DNA from: Blattamonas nauphoetae
Taxonomy: Eukaryota; Preaxostyla; Oxymonadida
Length of the DNA: 64,000 bases
Direction of reading: 5' to 3'
NCBI GenBank assembly: GCA_033064195.1
Contig: JARBJD010000030.1
Coordinates: 350,546-414,545, forward strand
Positions 43,701 to 54,178 of the stretch are shown here, in pieces; within the stretch, counting starts at the first letter, position 1; every line of letters starts with the position of its first letter. The notes beneath the pieces are model-generated. The model searched no databases, had not been told where the DNA came from, and was given only the letters and a program-made list of their open reading frames with translations. Position numbers and translations under genes: made by a program.

Positions 43701-44913
43701 GCTATGAACATCACATGAACCATAGTTGCAGTTAGTGGAACAATGAGAATAGGAACAACCAGAGCATCATCATTTTCGTTGACATAAGACTGACTAAGGA
43801 AGTACGTTTTATTATCCTCATCGTATTCATAAATGTGAACTGTGATGTTGAGGATCTTCATTGTTTCTTCCATGTCAGATGCAATATCAAATCCAGGATA
43901 GTTTTTCAAATGTTCAGTTAATTGATGTGGTTTAAGATGTGTAAGATTCTTGCACATAGCAAATAATCGATGAGCTTCAGCATTTCGAATATCTCGAGTT
44001 AACCTTCTCTCTGGAGTATCTGGAAGTGTGTTATGTGAAACAGCTTGAAAGAAACAGATATTGTATGGAGAATCAACGTACTTATAGTGGAGTCACCAAT
44101 CGGTGTCCTGTCACCAATCGGTGCTTTGTTCTTGAAAAATCACTATCGGTCAAACTAAGAAAAAAATAGAATTTTAGAATTATACTCCCACCCGATCCCG
44201 AGAAAACCTCAAAATACCCCCTTTTGCCCGATGAAAAAAATCGTTTTGGCAATATCTCAACGACCCGTGAACCGATTTTGATGAAATTTTTCACAGAAAC
44301 GTTTTTTTGGTGAAACAAACATTTTGAAAAAAAAATGGAGAAAAAATTCTGGGTATTTGGGAAAATCGAAAAAAAACCCATATTTTTCACGATAAAACCT
44401 TCTTAGCACAAAATTCGTTTTATTTTTTGTTCATCTTTTGTCGAGATCTATCCGACCCTCATGCATTTTGTTTGATTCAAAACGGATAGCTAGTTCTGGA
44501 GCAATGAGGGCAAAAAGTTGAAAAAAATGCGTGCATTCGCAACGTTAAAGGTATTTTGAGGTTTTCTCGGGATCGGGTGGGAGTATAATTCTAAAATTCT
44601 ATTTTTTTCTTAGTTTGACCGATAGTGATTTTTCAAGAAAAAAGCACCGATTGGTGACAGGACACCGATTGGTAACTCCACTATTAATATTGTGTGTCTT
44701 CATGTGGATGGTGAGTAAAGCATTTGCTTTTCCTGCAACTGGAAATCGATAGACAGCAACCAATAGAGAATGAAACGCGATAAACATTGACTTGGTATCC
44801 ATTAGTGTTCTCTTATGATTCCTTGATCAGATTGATCGCATACTTCGAATACTCATTGACGTCTGCCTCATTACGAATTACTGTTGGGAAACTCTTTGAT
44901 GTGTTCTCCAATT
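40710..44913 (-). pseudogene. Polinton A protein-primed DNA polymerase B, disabled
   Basis: It is homologous to the intact gene at 56319-60767 and covers everything from just after the RPEL segment to the C-terminus. Disabling changes are a stop in place of Lys near 42482, a stop in place of Gln near 43038, a one-base deletion near 41095 and a 599-bp MITE at 44085-44683. Exonuclease, HNH-like and polymerase motifs are otherwise conserved, including CDYCN, DFNSLYPS and EGDTDSAYW. The two stops are base substitutions and not homopolymer changes, so this copy is genuinely decayed. Confidence 0.9.
44085..44683. mobile_element. MITE, family member 2 (599 bp) with TTA duplication
   Basis: The ends are inverted repeats of about 140 bp starting TAGTGGAGT(C/T)ACCAATCGG. 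They are flanked by the direct repeat TTA (44082-44084 and 44684-44686). Removing the element and one TTA leaves the polymerase frame as in the intact copy, so both insertion point and duplication are certain. It has no coding capacity. The interior is shared with the elements at 37551 and 38840, but the outer repeats differ. Confidence 0.92.
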
Positions 44914-45006
44914 GAGCTAGTTTTGTACAGAATTAACACCCTCATTTTATTGTTGCAAAGCATTTCTTTCATTATATTCAAGCAGTTTTGTGGGGCAAAA
45001 CCTTAT
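44914..45006 (+). repeat. Left terminal repeat of the 8.2-kb element
   Basis: It begins GAGCTAGTTTTGTACAGAAT and ends near GGGGCAAAACCTTAT. It aligns to the reverse complement of 53034-53124 with conserved block spacing. Confidence 0.7.
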
Positions 45007-45894
45007 CTCTTCATCAGATCACATTTTGCGTTGATCCGACCCATCTTTTCTTTTTTCTTCCTCCATTCTCTCAATATCCGTTCTTATGTCTTCTGACCGT
45101 TCTCATTCGGATGTATTAGCCTCTTTCCGCCACTAGTTCCTCAAAGACGCGATATCATCAAACAATCCCTCTTTTCAGATTGTCAAACCAACTTCTCACG
45201 ATCAACCGATGAAACCTGCAATCTGTCTGATGTTTTTGGATATATTGTTAATATTTCTTTCAAATCCATTGCCAGTCTCTTCTATTCATCTGTCCATCTC
45301 TCAAATGTCTCGATCGTTGTCACCGTGGAAACCACTCTTGTTGTCAGGACGAGATCAGACTTTCTGCCCTTCACGAGTCAAAATCTCTCGCATGTTTTTG
45401 TCTTTTCCCAGATTTTTGCGAAGAAACAAAGAATATTTCTTTGTTCATGTTCTTTGCCGATTCACATCTTCAGGTTCGCATTTTCTCCATTTACCATGAT
45501 TGTAATGTTTCATCGTCATCTCAGTGGCTTTTTTACGATCATCAGTCACATAGGACAAACATAGTCAACTACACATTGTTCGAGTTACTCTTTGGGATGA
45601 TGAACCAGATTTCGATCGACCAGATCTCACTTTTATGAAACGAAGGGAAGAGCTGATCCAACGTATCATGACTATGGGGTATTGGATATAGACTACATCC
45701 TTTCTGGAGCCAGATTATTCCGCTATCATGATGGAGGACGAGTCTGGAGATCAGGATAAAGAAAGCCAAGAAGGACTTCAAGACAACAGAACGAACACGA
45801 AAAGCATGAAAAAAGATGTCTAGCACTTCAACGAAACAACTGGAAACATCATTCTGCACAGCTGACATTCGATTAGCATTGCCGATGAATACAA
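45007..45894. other. No gene recognised
   Basis: Several short overlapping ORFs without recognisable similarity. No repeat seen. Confidence 0.4.
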
Positions 45895-46122
45895 ATGAAC
45901 CCATGCTCATCCAGTGGAAATGGAGGAGATATTTCAGTTGCACAGACAACAGAAACCTTTACAGATGATTCTATCACACCGTTTGCTGGATGTTATGCAG
46001 TGATTGGGGGAATAATCGTTGTTGATCTAACAAACCAAACATTCCAGCGAGGAAGGCGGAACATGGCGAATGGGAATGAGAAAGTGAAAGGAACAGGAAA
46101 ACGGACAGTCGAGCGAGTCTGA
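45895..46122 (+). pseudogene. Possible surface-protein fragment
   Basis: This 75-codon ORF includes FAGCYAVIGGIIVVDLTNQTF, which resembles one turn of the beta-helix surface proteins. It ends with TGA and the same frame continues at 46141, so the two could be parts of one broken gene. Weak call. Confidence 0.3.
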
Positions 46123-46140
46123 GCGTCAATTGAGACGTCG

Positions 46141-47232
46141 GTGAGTGCCTTCCATCGGAGAGGCCACACTTTCTCCATGAGACGACGAGCTCGTCTTCAG
46201 ATCGGCCTTCAACCGCAAACGAATATCCCACTCTCAGCAGACACACTCGCCATGTTCTCCAATCCTGACGAGGGACAGCAAACTGCATCGATCTCTCCAA
46301 CTCTCTTGTCGTTTGCTCTCTCACTCCGCGAGATCCTCGAATCAGTCCCACTCGCATCGGTTGGAACAGCATATCAAATTGCTGTCAACGACCTCCGACG
46401 AGCTGAAAGGGAGCTCGGCCAGAACAAAGAAATGGAACAAGCAAATCCTTCGCAGGGAGACCAACTTGAACAAGTCAAGTCATCAGCTCAGACTCGTTTC
46501 ATGCCAAATCGGGAATATCTCGCCGTTTCGCTCAGAGGACCGCACAAAGACAGACTCGTCAGCGAATTCCATCGATTTGGAATCCCATTTAAGATGGCTC
46601 CTTCGCCCATCGACAACACTTCTCCACTCAACGTGTTTCTCTCGCCTCTCCTCTCCTCCGTCCACTCATACTTCAAACAGGAGACTGTCTCCTCCCACCT
46701 CCTCCCCGACATCTCCTCGCAGATCAAGTCCCTCGCCAACCAAATGACATCCATCCAAAATTATGCTTTTGACGTGTTGCCAGCCCTCGCCCAAGTCAAG
46801 CAGACCATCACCAACCAAAAGAATCCCGCCGCTGGCGAGGACATTTTCCGAAGTCAGTATGCGTCGTCTCAACTGCACCCATCGCACATCGCGAAATTGG
46901 TTGTCACGGCTGACGTGCAGTATCTCCACACGCGATTGATACGGAACCCTCTCCGCTCGCTGTTCATGCCTGTGTTCAGAGATGCCATTCTGCCTGCCTC
47001 TCACTCACTCACTGTGGGGCAATCCGTCATCTCTTACCCTGAGCAAATGTGCAAACACACCCTGAACAGTGTGTGCTGGGAAAAAAAGTTTGTCAGCACA
47101 ACTTGCACACTTTCTGCAATTTTTGTGAACCACGTTCACAAAATCATGGTTGGGAAAAATCAAAGAGAAGTGATCGAACACCAGAATCTCTCATTTCAGG
47201 AATCAGAGACATTATCTTGGAGTGTTTTTTGA
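46141..47232 (+). CDS. Hypothetical protein, 363 codons
   Basis: I do not recognise a family. The sequence looks like a folded, largely helical protein (ISPTLLSFALSLREILESV, IKSLANQMTSIQNYAF) in a GC-rich block, which supports a real coding past. The last ~60 codons, after about 47040, look different (Cys/His/Val-rich, lower GC) and may be intron or intergenic read-through. The first Met follows an in-frame TGA at 46120. It lies inside the 8.2-kb element, so it may be a captured and possibly decayed host gene. Confidence 0.4.
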   Translation: MSAFHRRGHTFSMRRRARLQIGLQPQTNIPLSADTLAMFSNPDEGQQTASISPTLLSFALSLREILESVPLASVGTAYQIAVNDLRRAERELGQNKEMEQANPSQGDQLEQVKSSAQTRFMPNREYLAVSLRGPHKDRLVSEFHRFGIPFKMAPSPIDNTSPLNVFLSPLLSSVHSYFKQETVSSHLLPDISSQIKSLANQMTSIQNYAFDVLPALAQVKQTITNQKNPAAGEDIFRSQYASSQLHPSHIAKLVVTADVQYLHTRLIRNPLRSLFMPVFRDAILPASHSLTVGQSVISYPEQMCKHTLNSVCWEKKFVSTTCTLSAIFVNHVHKIMVGKNQREVIEHQNLSFQESETLSWSVF

Positions 47233-47635
47233 TTTAATTTGACAAAAGCGATACATTTACAGTCCATTCTGATGACTATTCGTGTCCGAACCATAATTGT
47301 GAAGGCTTTCTTCTTCTTCCCTTTGTTCCAAAAAGTCTTAAGGAATGGAGCAGGTTAACAAACTATTGGACATTGTTTTCATGTGATATCTTCTGAGTTG
47401 TGAATTTGAGATTTGTTTCACTCGATTGAGCCTAGTTACTCATGGAGTAGATCATCCTCCAGAATCTGTGCTGAAAAACAGAAATGATGGGCCCAAATAG
47501 CACAAGATCGAACAACATGCACAAACCACCACAAACACAACATCCAACACAATGACTTCTGAAAGATTAATCAACAGCTAGGGTGTTTTCTCTTCTCTCT
47601 TTCATCTTTCTTCTCCTTTTTTGCTCGAAGTCTCA

Positions 47636-48300
47636 TCTATCACTCACAGATTGTGACCGTAACAGGGAACATTGTTGTGCCGGAATAGTATGTCCCCCTC
47701 TCGATTCCCTCTCTTTTATGGACTGTGCACTGATTTAGAACATCATTAAAGATGGATGGGATCTGGAATGAGATGGATCAGTCTGCCAGTCACGATCGGA
47801 CAAGGTTATGCTGAAATGCTCTCACCGTCTGTTGCCCTCTCTGTTTACCTCTCTCATTGTTGTTTTTTCTAAATTAGGACTTAATTGTTGATAGATTGAA
47901 AATGAAAAGTGAATGATCAAACTGACCGTCGCGGTAGGGCAAGGTAATGCTGAAGAGCGTATACTGTATGCTTCCCTCTCTGTTTACATCTCTATTTATT
48001 GTTTTTTCTCTTTTTAAGACCAAATTACCAGTAGATACAGTGTAAAATGACTCCGATCAAACCTGTTGTCCTGATCGGACAGTGGATTGCAGACTCACGC
48101 ACGTCGTGTGTTTCTCTCTTTGTTTGCCTCAATCTTTATTGTTTTTCTCCTTTTGAAGACTTATTGAGCAATAGGTACCTTTTGAAATGACTCCGTTCAA
48201 ATGGGCTGTACTGATCTGACAATGTAATGCCGAAGCGCACAAACGGTATGTTCCTTCCTTTGCTTTCATCTCATGTATCTTCTTGAATTATCCTTTTCTC
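47636..48300. repeat. 140-bp tandem repeat, four to five degenerate units
   Basis: Units start at about 47776, 47915, 48055 and 48195, and a weaker one at about 47636. Each begins GATCAA or GTTCAA and contains CTCTCTGTTTACATCTCT-like and TATTGTTTTTTCTC-like blocks. Late in the unit comes AATGACTCC or a variant. The spacing is 139-140 bp. Non-coding. Confidence 0.8.
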
Positions 48301-48340
48301 TCACCTTCTCATTCCTCTCATCTCTTTCTCTCGTGTTCCA

Positions 48341-49830
48341 TTTTCTCGTGATGCTGATTCTTTTACACAGTCTCTGCTGTCCCTGAAGCCAAACTGTCCA
48401 TATGGGAATGGAGCCGTGGTGGTGAACCTCTCCTCTACTCGTGTTATCTCAGCACAGAGCGCCAACCACACCCTTCGCATTCTTGTCGTCATCATCAATG
48501 GATTGGACAGCCCTCTGTGCTCAAACAACCCCAAATGCCGCACGATGACCTGCATGTCCAGTAACTCAAACAAAGATGCTAAAATTGCTGTTGAAGAAGG
48601 GACTTTTGATGAATCCAAAACAGAAGAAGGGTTTGACGTCACATCCCGCAAGCTTGTTGTCACAGGCAGTGGAATGACAAACATCAGAATCAAAATATCA
48701 AAGCCAGCCAATCGAAGAACATCTTTCTCGGTGACATCTGGTCAATTGGACATGATAATAATCGCGTTCTCACTCAAAGGCGCAGCGGCCGGACTTCTGT
48801 TAACTATCTTAAATCTGAACGGAAAGGGGTCGCTGATTCTCGCAGGGTGCTATTTTACTAATTCAGTCAACGTGATCAAGTCCAGATTCACCGTTATTCA
48901 GAAGGGCACACTCAAAGTCACCAAATGTGATTTCCTGTCACTTCCATCAACCTACACACACGATCTTGTCATAAACGTCTCACTGCAAGGGAATCTTCAG
49001 ATCTTAATCGACACTTGCGTGTTCACCTCGATCACTCTCCAAAATCCTGACGATCTCTTCCAATCTGCGGTTCTTCTTAACATCGAAGGAGATATGACCA
49101 ACTACCATCTGCAAGCGGTGACATTCACAGGAGGAGCAGCATAAAAGGCTCAGACCTTCTTTTACATGTTCAGATGTTGAGCCGGTTCTCATCCGTTCCC
49201 ACTGCAGATTCAGCTTCAAAGACAACAAAAGGGCAACAGACGCTTCCACGTCAAAACAGAAACAAATAGAGAATCTAAACAATTTCGTTCTTCAATGGTA
49301 TTTCTCAAGACAGACGCTTTTCGTTTCAGCCACTGGAAATGACAATCGCAATGGCAAAACGGCAGAAATTGAATGCAAATCAATCAGCCGCGACGATGCC
49401 ACCAATCCGTGCACCGCAGCAGGCCGACATCAAAGCGCTGTGAAGGTTCGCCTTCCAATCACCGTTGGGACTGTTCATCTCCTCGTCCGCGACTGAGCTG
49501 TGGCTCGTCGTTCGCCTTCCGTTTCGCTGATTGTAGACAGCAGCTGTATGTGAAGATTCCCTCAGCGGATCGGAAGACAGAGGCAACTCCCGATGGAACT
49601 GGAATTGCGCACCAAGGATTCAGTGTTCGAGTTGAAGCTGAGAAAGAAGGCGAGAAGGAACTGAACAAGCCGTATTCGCCTATCAAAATGAATACCCTCT
49701 CCTCTCGCTCGATCCTCCTCAACCCCAACAACCAAGTTCTCTTTGTCCTTCCCGAATCATACACAAGAGTAGCTGGCCTCGACTGCACAAACTTCTCCAC
49801 AATGCAGTCAGAGAATATAGTCAAGTACTG
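48341..49830 (+). pseudogene. Surface beta-helix protein relic
   Basis: After a pyrimidine tract and CAG at 48370, the frame encodes long runs of short strands with Ser/Thr/Asn turns, such as LVVTGSGMTNIRIKISKP, LILAGCYFTNSVNVIKS and TLKVTKCDFLSL. This is typical of pectin-lyase-like surface proteins. One frame change near 49130 links it to FSFKDNKRATDAS and LFVSATGNDNRNG, and another near 49500 leads to a last segment ending at 49830. No signal peptide or membrane anchor is visible. The frame changes suggest decay, though introns may account for some. Confidence 0.5.
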
Positions 49831-50228
49831 AAAGTTGAACAGAATGTGTTAGAGACGAGAACATTCACTTTAAAGATATCCATTTCATTTAGAGCCACTG
49901 TTCTTGTCACAGGACCATCTCGTCTCCTATAAAGATTTTATTTTGCATTCTTCTGTCATTTTTTTACACGGTACAATCACGACGGTTCACCAGGCTTCTC
50001 CTTCCGGCTCAATAAGAACGAAGTATGGGTTGATCAATCCAGACGTAGATACACGCGTTAGATGAAGTTCTACTTACTAGTATGATCTGATTTCAACAAG
50101 GTAATCCATCTAGTATCGAAATAGAGACTTATGTGATGTGTTCCGTTTCTGAACAGTGTGTGTGCTGAAAAAGTCTAAAATTGCGCAAAAGCTCAGGGTA
50201 AGTCATCTCTGAAATACCTTCGTATTCT
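49831..50228. other. No gene recognised
   Basis: A 400-bp AT-rich spacer between the surface-protein relic and the SPAG17-like relic. No repeat or ORF of note. Confidence 0.4.
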
Positions 50229-52873
50229 TTGAACAGCTCGTCGCCTGCCTCGATCATCAATGGAAATGCATTCCACGAAGACACCCTCCCATCACCAACA
50301 GCGCCAGTCCACTTTGACTACGTCTCCACACCGTCCTTCACATCCTCAATCTCAGACAAGACAACAGTGTCGATGAAGACACACAAATCAGACAATTCAG
50401 ATTCAATTCCGTACGACGTCACATCCTCCACAGTCGGCGGTCAAGTTGTGTCGATCGACAGCGAGACAGGAACAGTTCGAGTGACAGCCGCGCCCATCGC
50501 TGGGGAAGGGACGGAGCAGACGGGGAGAGGATTCGGACATCTTCTGATGCCAGACAGAACAGCGATCTCGACACAGACTCTCCTCGACCACCGTCACAAA
50601 TCGTGTCAAGCGTTTATCGAGGCTGCAAGAGTGTTTTCGAACGAGCAGGGGAAGGATGGGATTCTGCGGTATCGAAATGGAGAGAAGGTGTGTTGGATGC
50701 AGATTCCTATTGAGGAAGAAGCTGAAGACGACGATCCCAAGGCGATGAAAGGAAAGAAGGCGAAAGCGAAGAAAACTGAACCATCACCGATCGCTCCACA
50801 AAACAGCAAAAACATCGAGAAAAGGAAGGAACAGAGCGACCGTGGAAGAGACAATTGACAATCCGTTCGAGACAACTACAGAAGAAGCGCAGGAAGTGGT
50901 TCGTCGTGTCTTCACTGCACACTTCACTCGCCTTCTCCATTCTGCGGACCCTGCCTCAATCTCAAAGACGTCCTCATCGAACACTCTTCACAAAGGAGTG
51001 TCGACCACAACCCAGCCATCCCCTCTCCTCCCACCCGACATCGACTTTGCTGACTGCGACGATCCTGACATAATCCTCCTTCGCGACTGCTTCAAAGATG
51101 TCTCCCTCCCGTCTCATCTTCCGATCGACCAAGCAGCGGAAGAGAGCTGCGCCATCGCGAAACCACAACTCAGAGAAGAGAACGATCGCTCCAGACGCTT
51201 CCTCACAATCTCAACGCCATCACTCAGCACCTTCCAGCGTTCTTCCTGCTCCCCGCCTCCTCCACACTCAATCCGTCCGCTCTTCCTCCGATTCGATCTG
51301 TCGAGGCCATCAACAGCGACGAGACAACGAGTGTCCGCACGCGTGTAGACAGAGTCTCAATTGTGCAGCACAACACCGGAGAGCGGGTTGTCCATCACGC
51401 GGATGGGACTCGAGTCTTCCACTCTTTCGCATTCGGAGACAGCCCGAAGCTGGTTGAGAAGTACGAACAAGAAACCGAGTCCCTCGCGCCGATGAAGGCG
51501 ATATTGTGTGTGGAGCACCCCAACTCGCCGCGCATCCTCATCTCACTCGTCCAGAAGAAGATCTGGTCGTTCCTCAACCAGTTCAACAGGTCAGAGGACA
51601 TCGCATTGTCGATCCAGGGAACTCGGCTGAGAAGAAGAAGAAGATTGTGATCACCGAACCAGACAACAAGCACATCCACTTCACTCCCGTCGGCAACGTG
51701 ACTGTCGACTGCGAGCACTCGACGAAGAAGCCAGCAGCCAAGTTCGGTCCTCCCATACGCCTGCCTATCCTCTTCTTCAAGACAACAGACGGGTCGATTA
51801 CTGTCAGACCTTCAATGCGAACCACCCCAATTCTGTCAGGTATGACGAATCCCTCGAACTCGTCCACGTCGAGCAACGAACAGCGACAGTCCAGTGCGAC
51901 GTCTTCAAGTTCGTCACACGCCTCGCTTCTCCTCTCGCCTGTTTTGAAAGCATCGTCGTCCATTCCAGTCGCACCTGTCGTCACCGAAGTGACCGAAGCG
52001 TATTCCTCGAAACGCCCACACACTGCCCGCCGGGTGTTCTTCACCGCGTTGGATGGGACAGCGTGTTGGGTGACAGCACGCACGATGAAGAATGCGACAC
52101 CTCCAAAACGGGTACCTGGCGCGTTCTTCCCTTCGCTCTTCGGACAGAAAGGAATTGGAGTTCATGGAGAAGAAGCTGAAGGAGAAGAAGCTGAAGAAGG
52201 AGCGGATTGCGGAGCAGGAGATTGACGAAGCGAGAAAGGCAAAGTGAAAAGCAGCACAACTCGCACGAGCTTCGTCCGTCACTCCTTCCCAGACTTAAGC
52301 AATCACTTCGGAACTATAAATCTCCACTCAGCGCTGGATTACTCGTCTGTCTGCTCTCCACGCGCCCCAAATCCAGCTCGCAGTGGACACACTCATCACG
52401 ACGTCGACACAGATCGGGCAGACATCACTCGCATCGCTCCAGACATCGCCGTTCATCCTCCCTCGTCTCTTCGTCATCAGACACAACGGCATGGTATTCG
52501 AGCTGCTCCGAAGGAAGGCAGTGTCTCGACTTCTCTCCTCAAACCAACTGCCAACAACAAACCAGTGAAAGTGACTCGTCAATCGCGACTCCTCTCGTAT
52601 GCCTCTCTCATCGCTCTGACACCAAGTCCACGACCGTCACCTTCAAACGGCGCGTCGTCTGATCGTCAGACTCAAGAAAAAACAGGAGTGATCTGTGCCC
52701 AACCCTCGACAGACGATCTGCACAGCCAGAACCCACTCTTACACAGCCAACACCGACACATTCACGGTTCTCAAGCTGTGCCGAGAACTACACTAGAGAG
52801 GCACACTGAAGGAGTTGCCATCGCGTTGGGTGTTGTTTTCTTGTCGAACTTGTTAACATTATCTGTCCTTTAA
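50229..52873 (+). pseudogene. Broken gene, possibly SPAG17/PF6-like central-pair protein
   Basis: Consecutive ORFs in changing frames (50229-50858, 50842-51348, 51363-51650, 51506-52225, 52244-52873) carry recurring short beta motifs: GGQVVSIDSETGTVRVTA, VSIVQHNTGERVVHHADGTR, HIHFTPVGNVTV, FFKTTDGSITVR, VFFTALDGTACWV. Strand repeats around an xDGTR motif recall SPAG17/PF6, a scaffold of the axonemal central apparatus; this is recognition by pattern only. The block is GC-rich compared with its surroundings. At least four frame changes without good splice sites point to decay, but missed introns or assembly indels remain possible. Confidence 0.4.
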
Positions 52874-53033
52874 TTTCTCATCATTGAGCCATCGGCATCT
52901 CTTCCATTTTACCTCGTAATTTGAGCTATGTACCTTATAGTGACCATTGTTTCCTGAACTCGTGAAATCAACTCCATCGGTGTGATCAACCCATTGCCGC
53001 ACTTTTCTTCAGAATCGGAGAAATACAACTCAA

Positions 53034-53124
53034 ATAAGGTTTTGCCCCAATTTTTATGTTGATTTTGAAAAAAGGAGTAAATAAATCCAATAAAAATGGG
53101 GTGTCGATTCTGAGTGGGAACGAC
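53034..53124 (-). repeat. Right terminal repeat of the 8.2-kb element
   Basis: Its reverse complement begins GTCGTTCCCACTCAGAATCG and reaches GGGGCAAAACCTTAT at 53034. It is the partner of 44914-45006. Confidence 0.7.
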
Positions 53125-53130
53125 CCAATT

Positions 53131-53284
53131 CTGGTCTGAAATCATTGTACGTTGTCTCGTTACCATCTTTTCTCTCAACGATCTTTCCAAAGTCAATACT
53201 GATCTTGAATGGATGATCCTTCTCTTTTTCATACACAGTCCTGATAAATGTAGTGATTTCCTCAACGTTCTTCAAGTGATTGTG
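53131..53284 (-). pseudogene. Detached piece of the Polinton A polymerase gene
   Basis: It encodes the segment with KEKDHPFKISIDFGKI and TTYNDFRPEL, matching about residues 209-258 of the intact polymerase. It ends exactly at the CCAATT repeat where the 40710-44913 part begins. The other end (53284) is where Polinton B starts. It is therefore the same gene as the 40.7-44.9 kb remnant, separated by the 8.2-kb insertion. Confidence 0.88.
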
Positions 53285-53568
53285 AGTAGTGGTATAAGCG
53301 AAATGGGAACCAAACTGGCATAGTCGATACTCCTAGGAGAATTGGAACGAGAAATCATTTTGAATCTCAGAGCCAATTGATTTTTTTGAATATGACTCAT
53401 TCTAATTTCCATCTCACCTACTACTGAAAATATTGACATTTCAGAGTAGTCAATATTTGGCCATAAATTCAAAAATAAAGGCGAAAAACGGACCTCTTGA
53501 AAAGTGTCTTTTTTGAAGCAAATTTTGAGTACTTTTAGAAAACAACGTCGATTTCTTTTTTTATTCAA
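53285..53568. repeat. Probable left terminal region of Polinton B
   Basis: It is non-coding and AT-rich, lying between the inferred terminus and the first start-codon motif. The size fits a Polinton terminal inverted repeat, but the partner end is outside the window. Confidence 0.4.
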
Positions 53569-53589
53569 TTTTTTAATTTGTATAAAATG
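53569..53589 (+). promoter_or_regulatory. Start-codon motif, first Polinton B gene
   Basis: TTTTTTAATTTGTATAAAATG, the ATG being the start. It is almost identical to 55868-55888 and 56301-56321. Confidence 0.7.
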
Positions 53590-54178
53590 AGCAGCGTCTT
53601 GACACCAACACAACTACTGGAAATTTTGGACAAAGAAGATTTGAAAATGAAATCACCTCCAACTCTCAATCGACAAGGAACAACATATCTCACAGGAAGC
53701 ACTTTCGAATACTATCTCGAAGAGAAACCAGATGAAACTTATCAAGTGTACGTCAATAGTTTCGTCAAAGGATACAGACCACATCTGAATCGCCAGAAAT
53801 ATCTTCGACCAGCAAATCGTTGTACAAAAGAGAAGCTTATTGAATCAATGAAAATGAGAATTGTGAACTCATTTCTGAATACACTCATTCAAGTACTCCA
53901 GTAACATATCGACATGAAGGAATTGAATGGATAGTAATCCCATCAAAATGGATGAAAGGATTCAGAACTCATCAGAACAAACGAAAACGATACACACAAT
54001 CGTTTGTTGAAAATGAATTGAAAAAGAGAATTGTGAACTCATTGGAACATACACAAAGGTACTTGAGCCATTCAAATATCGCGATTTACGAACAAAGAAT
54101 GAGTATTACGTTCGCTTGGACAATTGGTTGTATTTTGGAGACCGTCCTCACTTGAGAAAGTACCACGAAAGGTCATGA
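53587..54178 (+). CDS. Polinton small protein 1, repeated-module protein (two frame breaks)
   Basis: The protein consists of about three copies of a 55-60-residue module. Each has a leader helix, an ENCELI-type start, a short beta region (VTYRHEGIEW), an aromatic-x-x-Gly segment (WMKGFRTH, or FVKGYRPHL in the first module) and a basic tail. The frame drops by one base at two places, the A4 run 53851-53854 and the A5 run 54021-54025. Both lie just before the same GAGAATTGTGAACTC sequence. Read across these, it ends with TGA at 54176-54178. The module also makes up the next gene. I do not recognise the family; nucleic-acid binding is a guess from the basic residues. Confidence 0.55.

Larger units (their letters stand above)
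44914..53124. mobile_element. 8.2-kb element with degenerate inverted termini, nested in Polinton A
   Basis: It is bounded by the 6-bp direct repeat CCAATT (44908-44913 and 53125-53130), a single site in the polymerase gene. The first ~93 bases and the reverse complement of the last ~91 align colinearly: CAGAAT, ACACCC, TTTTATTG and GGGGCAAAACCTTAT fall at a constant offset of two. A 6-bp duplication is usual for Polinton-type integrases. The interior holds surface-protein relics, an unknown 363-codon ORF, a 140-bp tandem array and a broken SPAG17-like gene, but no integrase, polymerase or transposase. A third related end occurs at 9867. It is probably non-autonomous. Confidence 0.75.
39166..53284 (-). 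mobile_element. Polinton/Maverick A, decayed and interrupted
   Basis: The remains consist of integrase (39154-40686), most of the polymerase (40710-44913) and a further polymerase piece (53131-53284), all on the minus strand. The polymerase pieces are contiguous in gene order and are separated by the 8.2-kb element at 44914-53124. A MITE sits at 44085-44683. The low-coordinate end is cut at the half MITE and the high-coordinate end at Polinton B. No capsid or ATPase gene of this copy is present in the window. Confidence 0.8.

Noticed and set aside
42482-43957. Polinton A polymerase split into three separate genes
   Set aside because: The pieces are consecutive parts of one gene interrupted by point-mutation stops when aligned to the intact copy.
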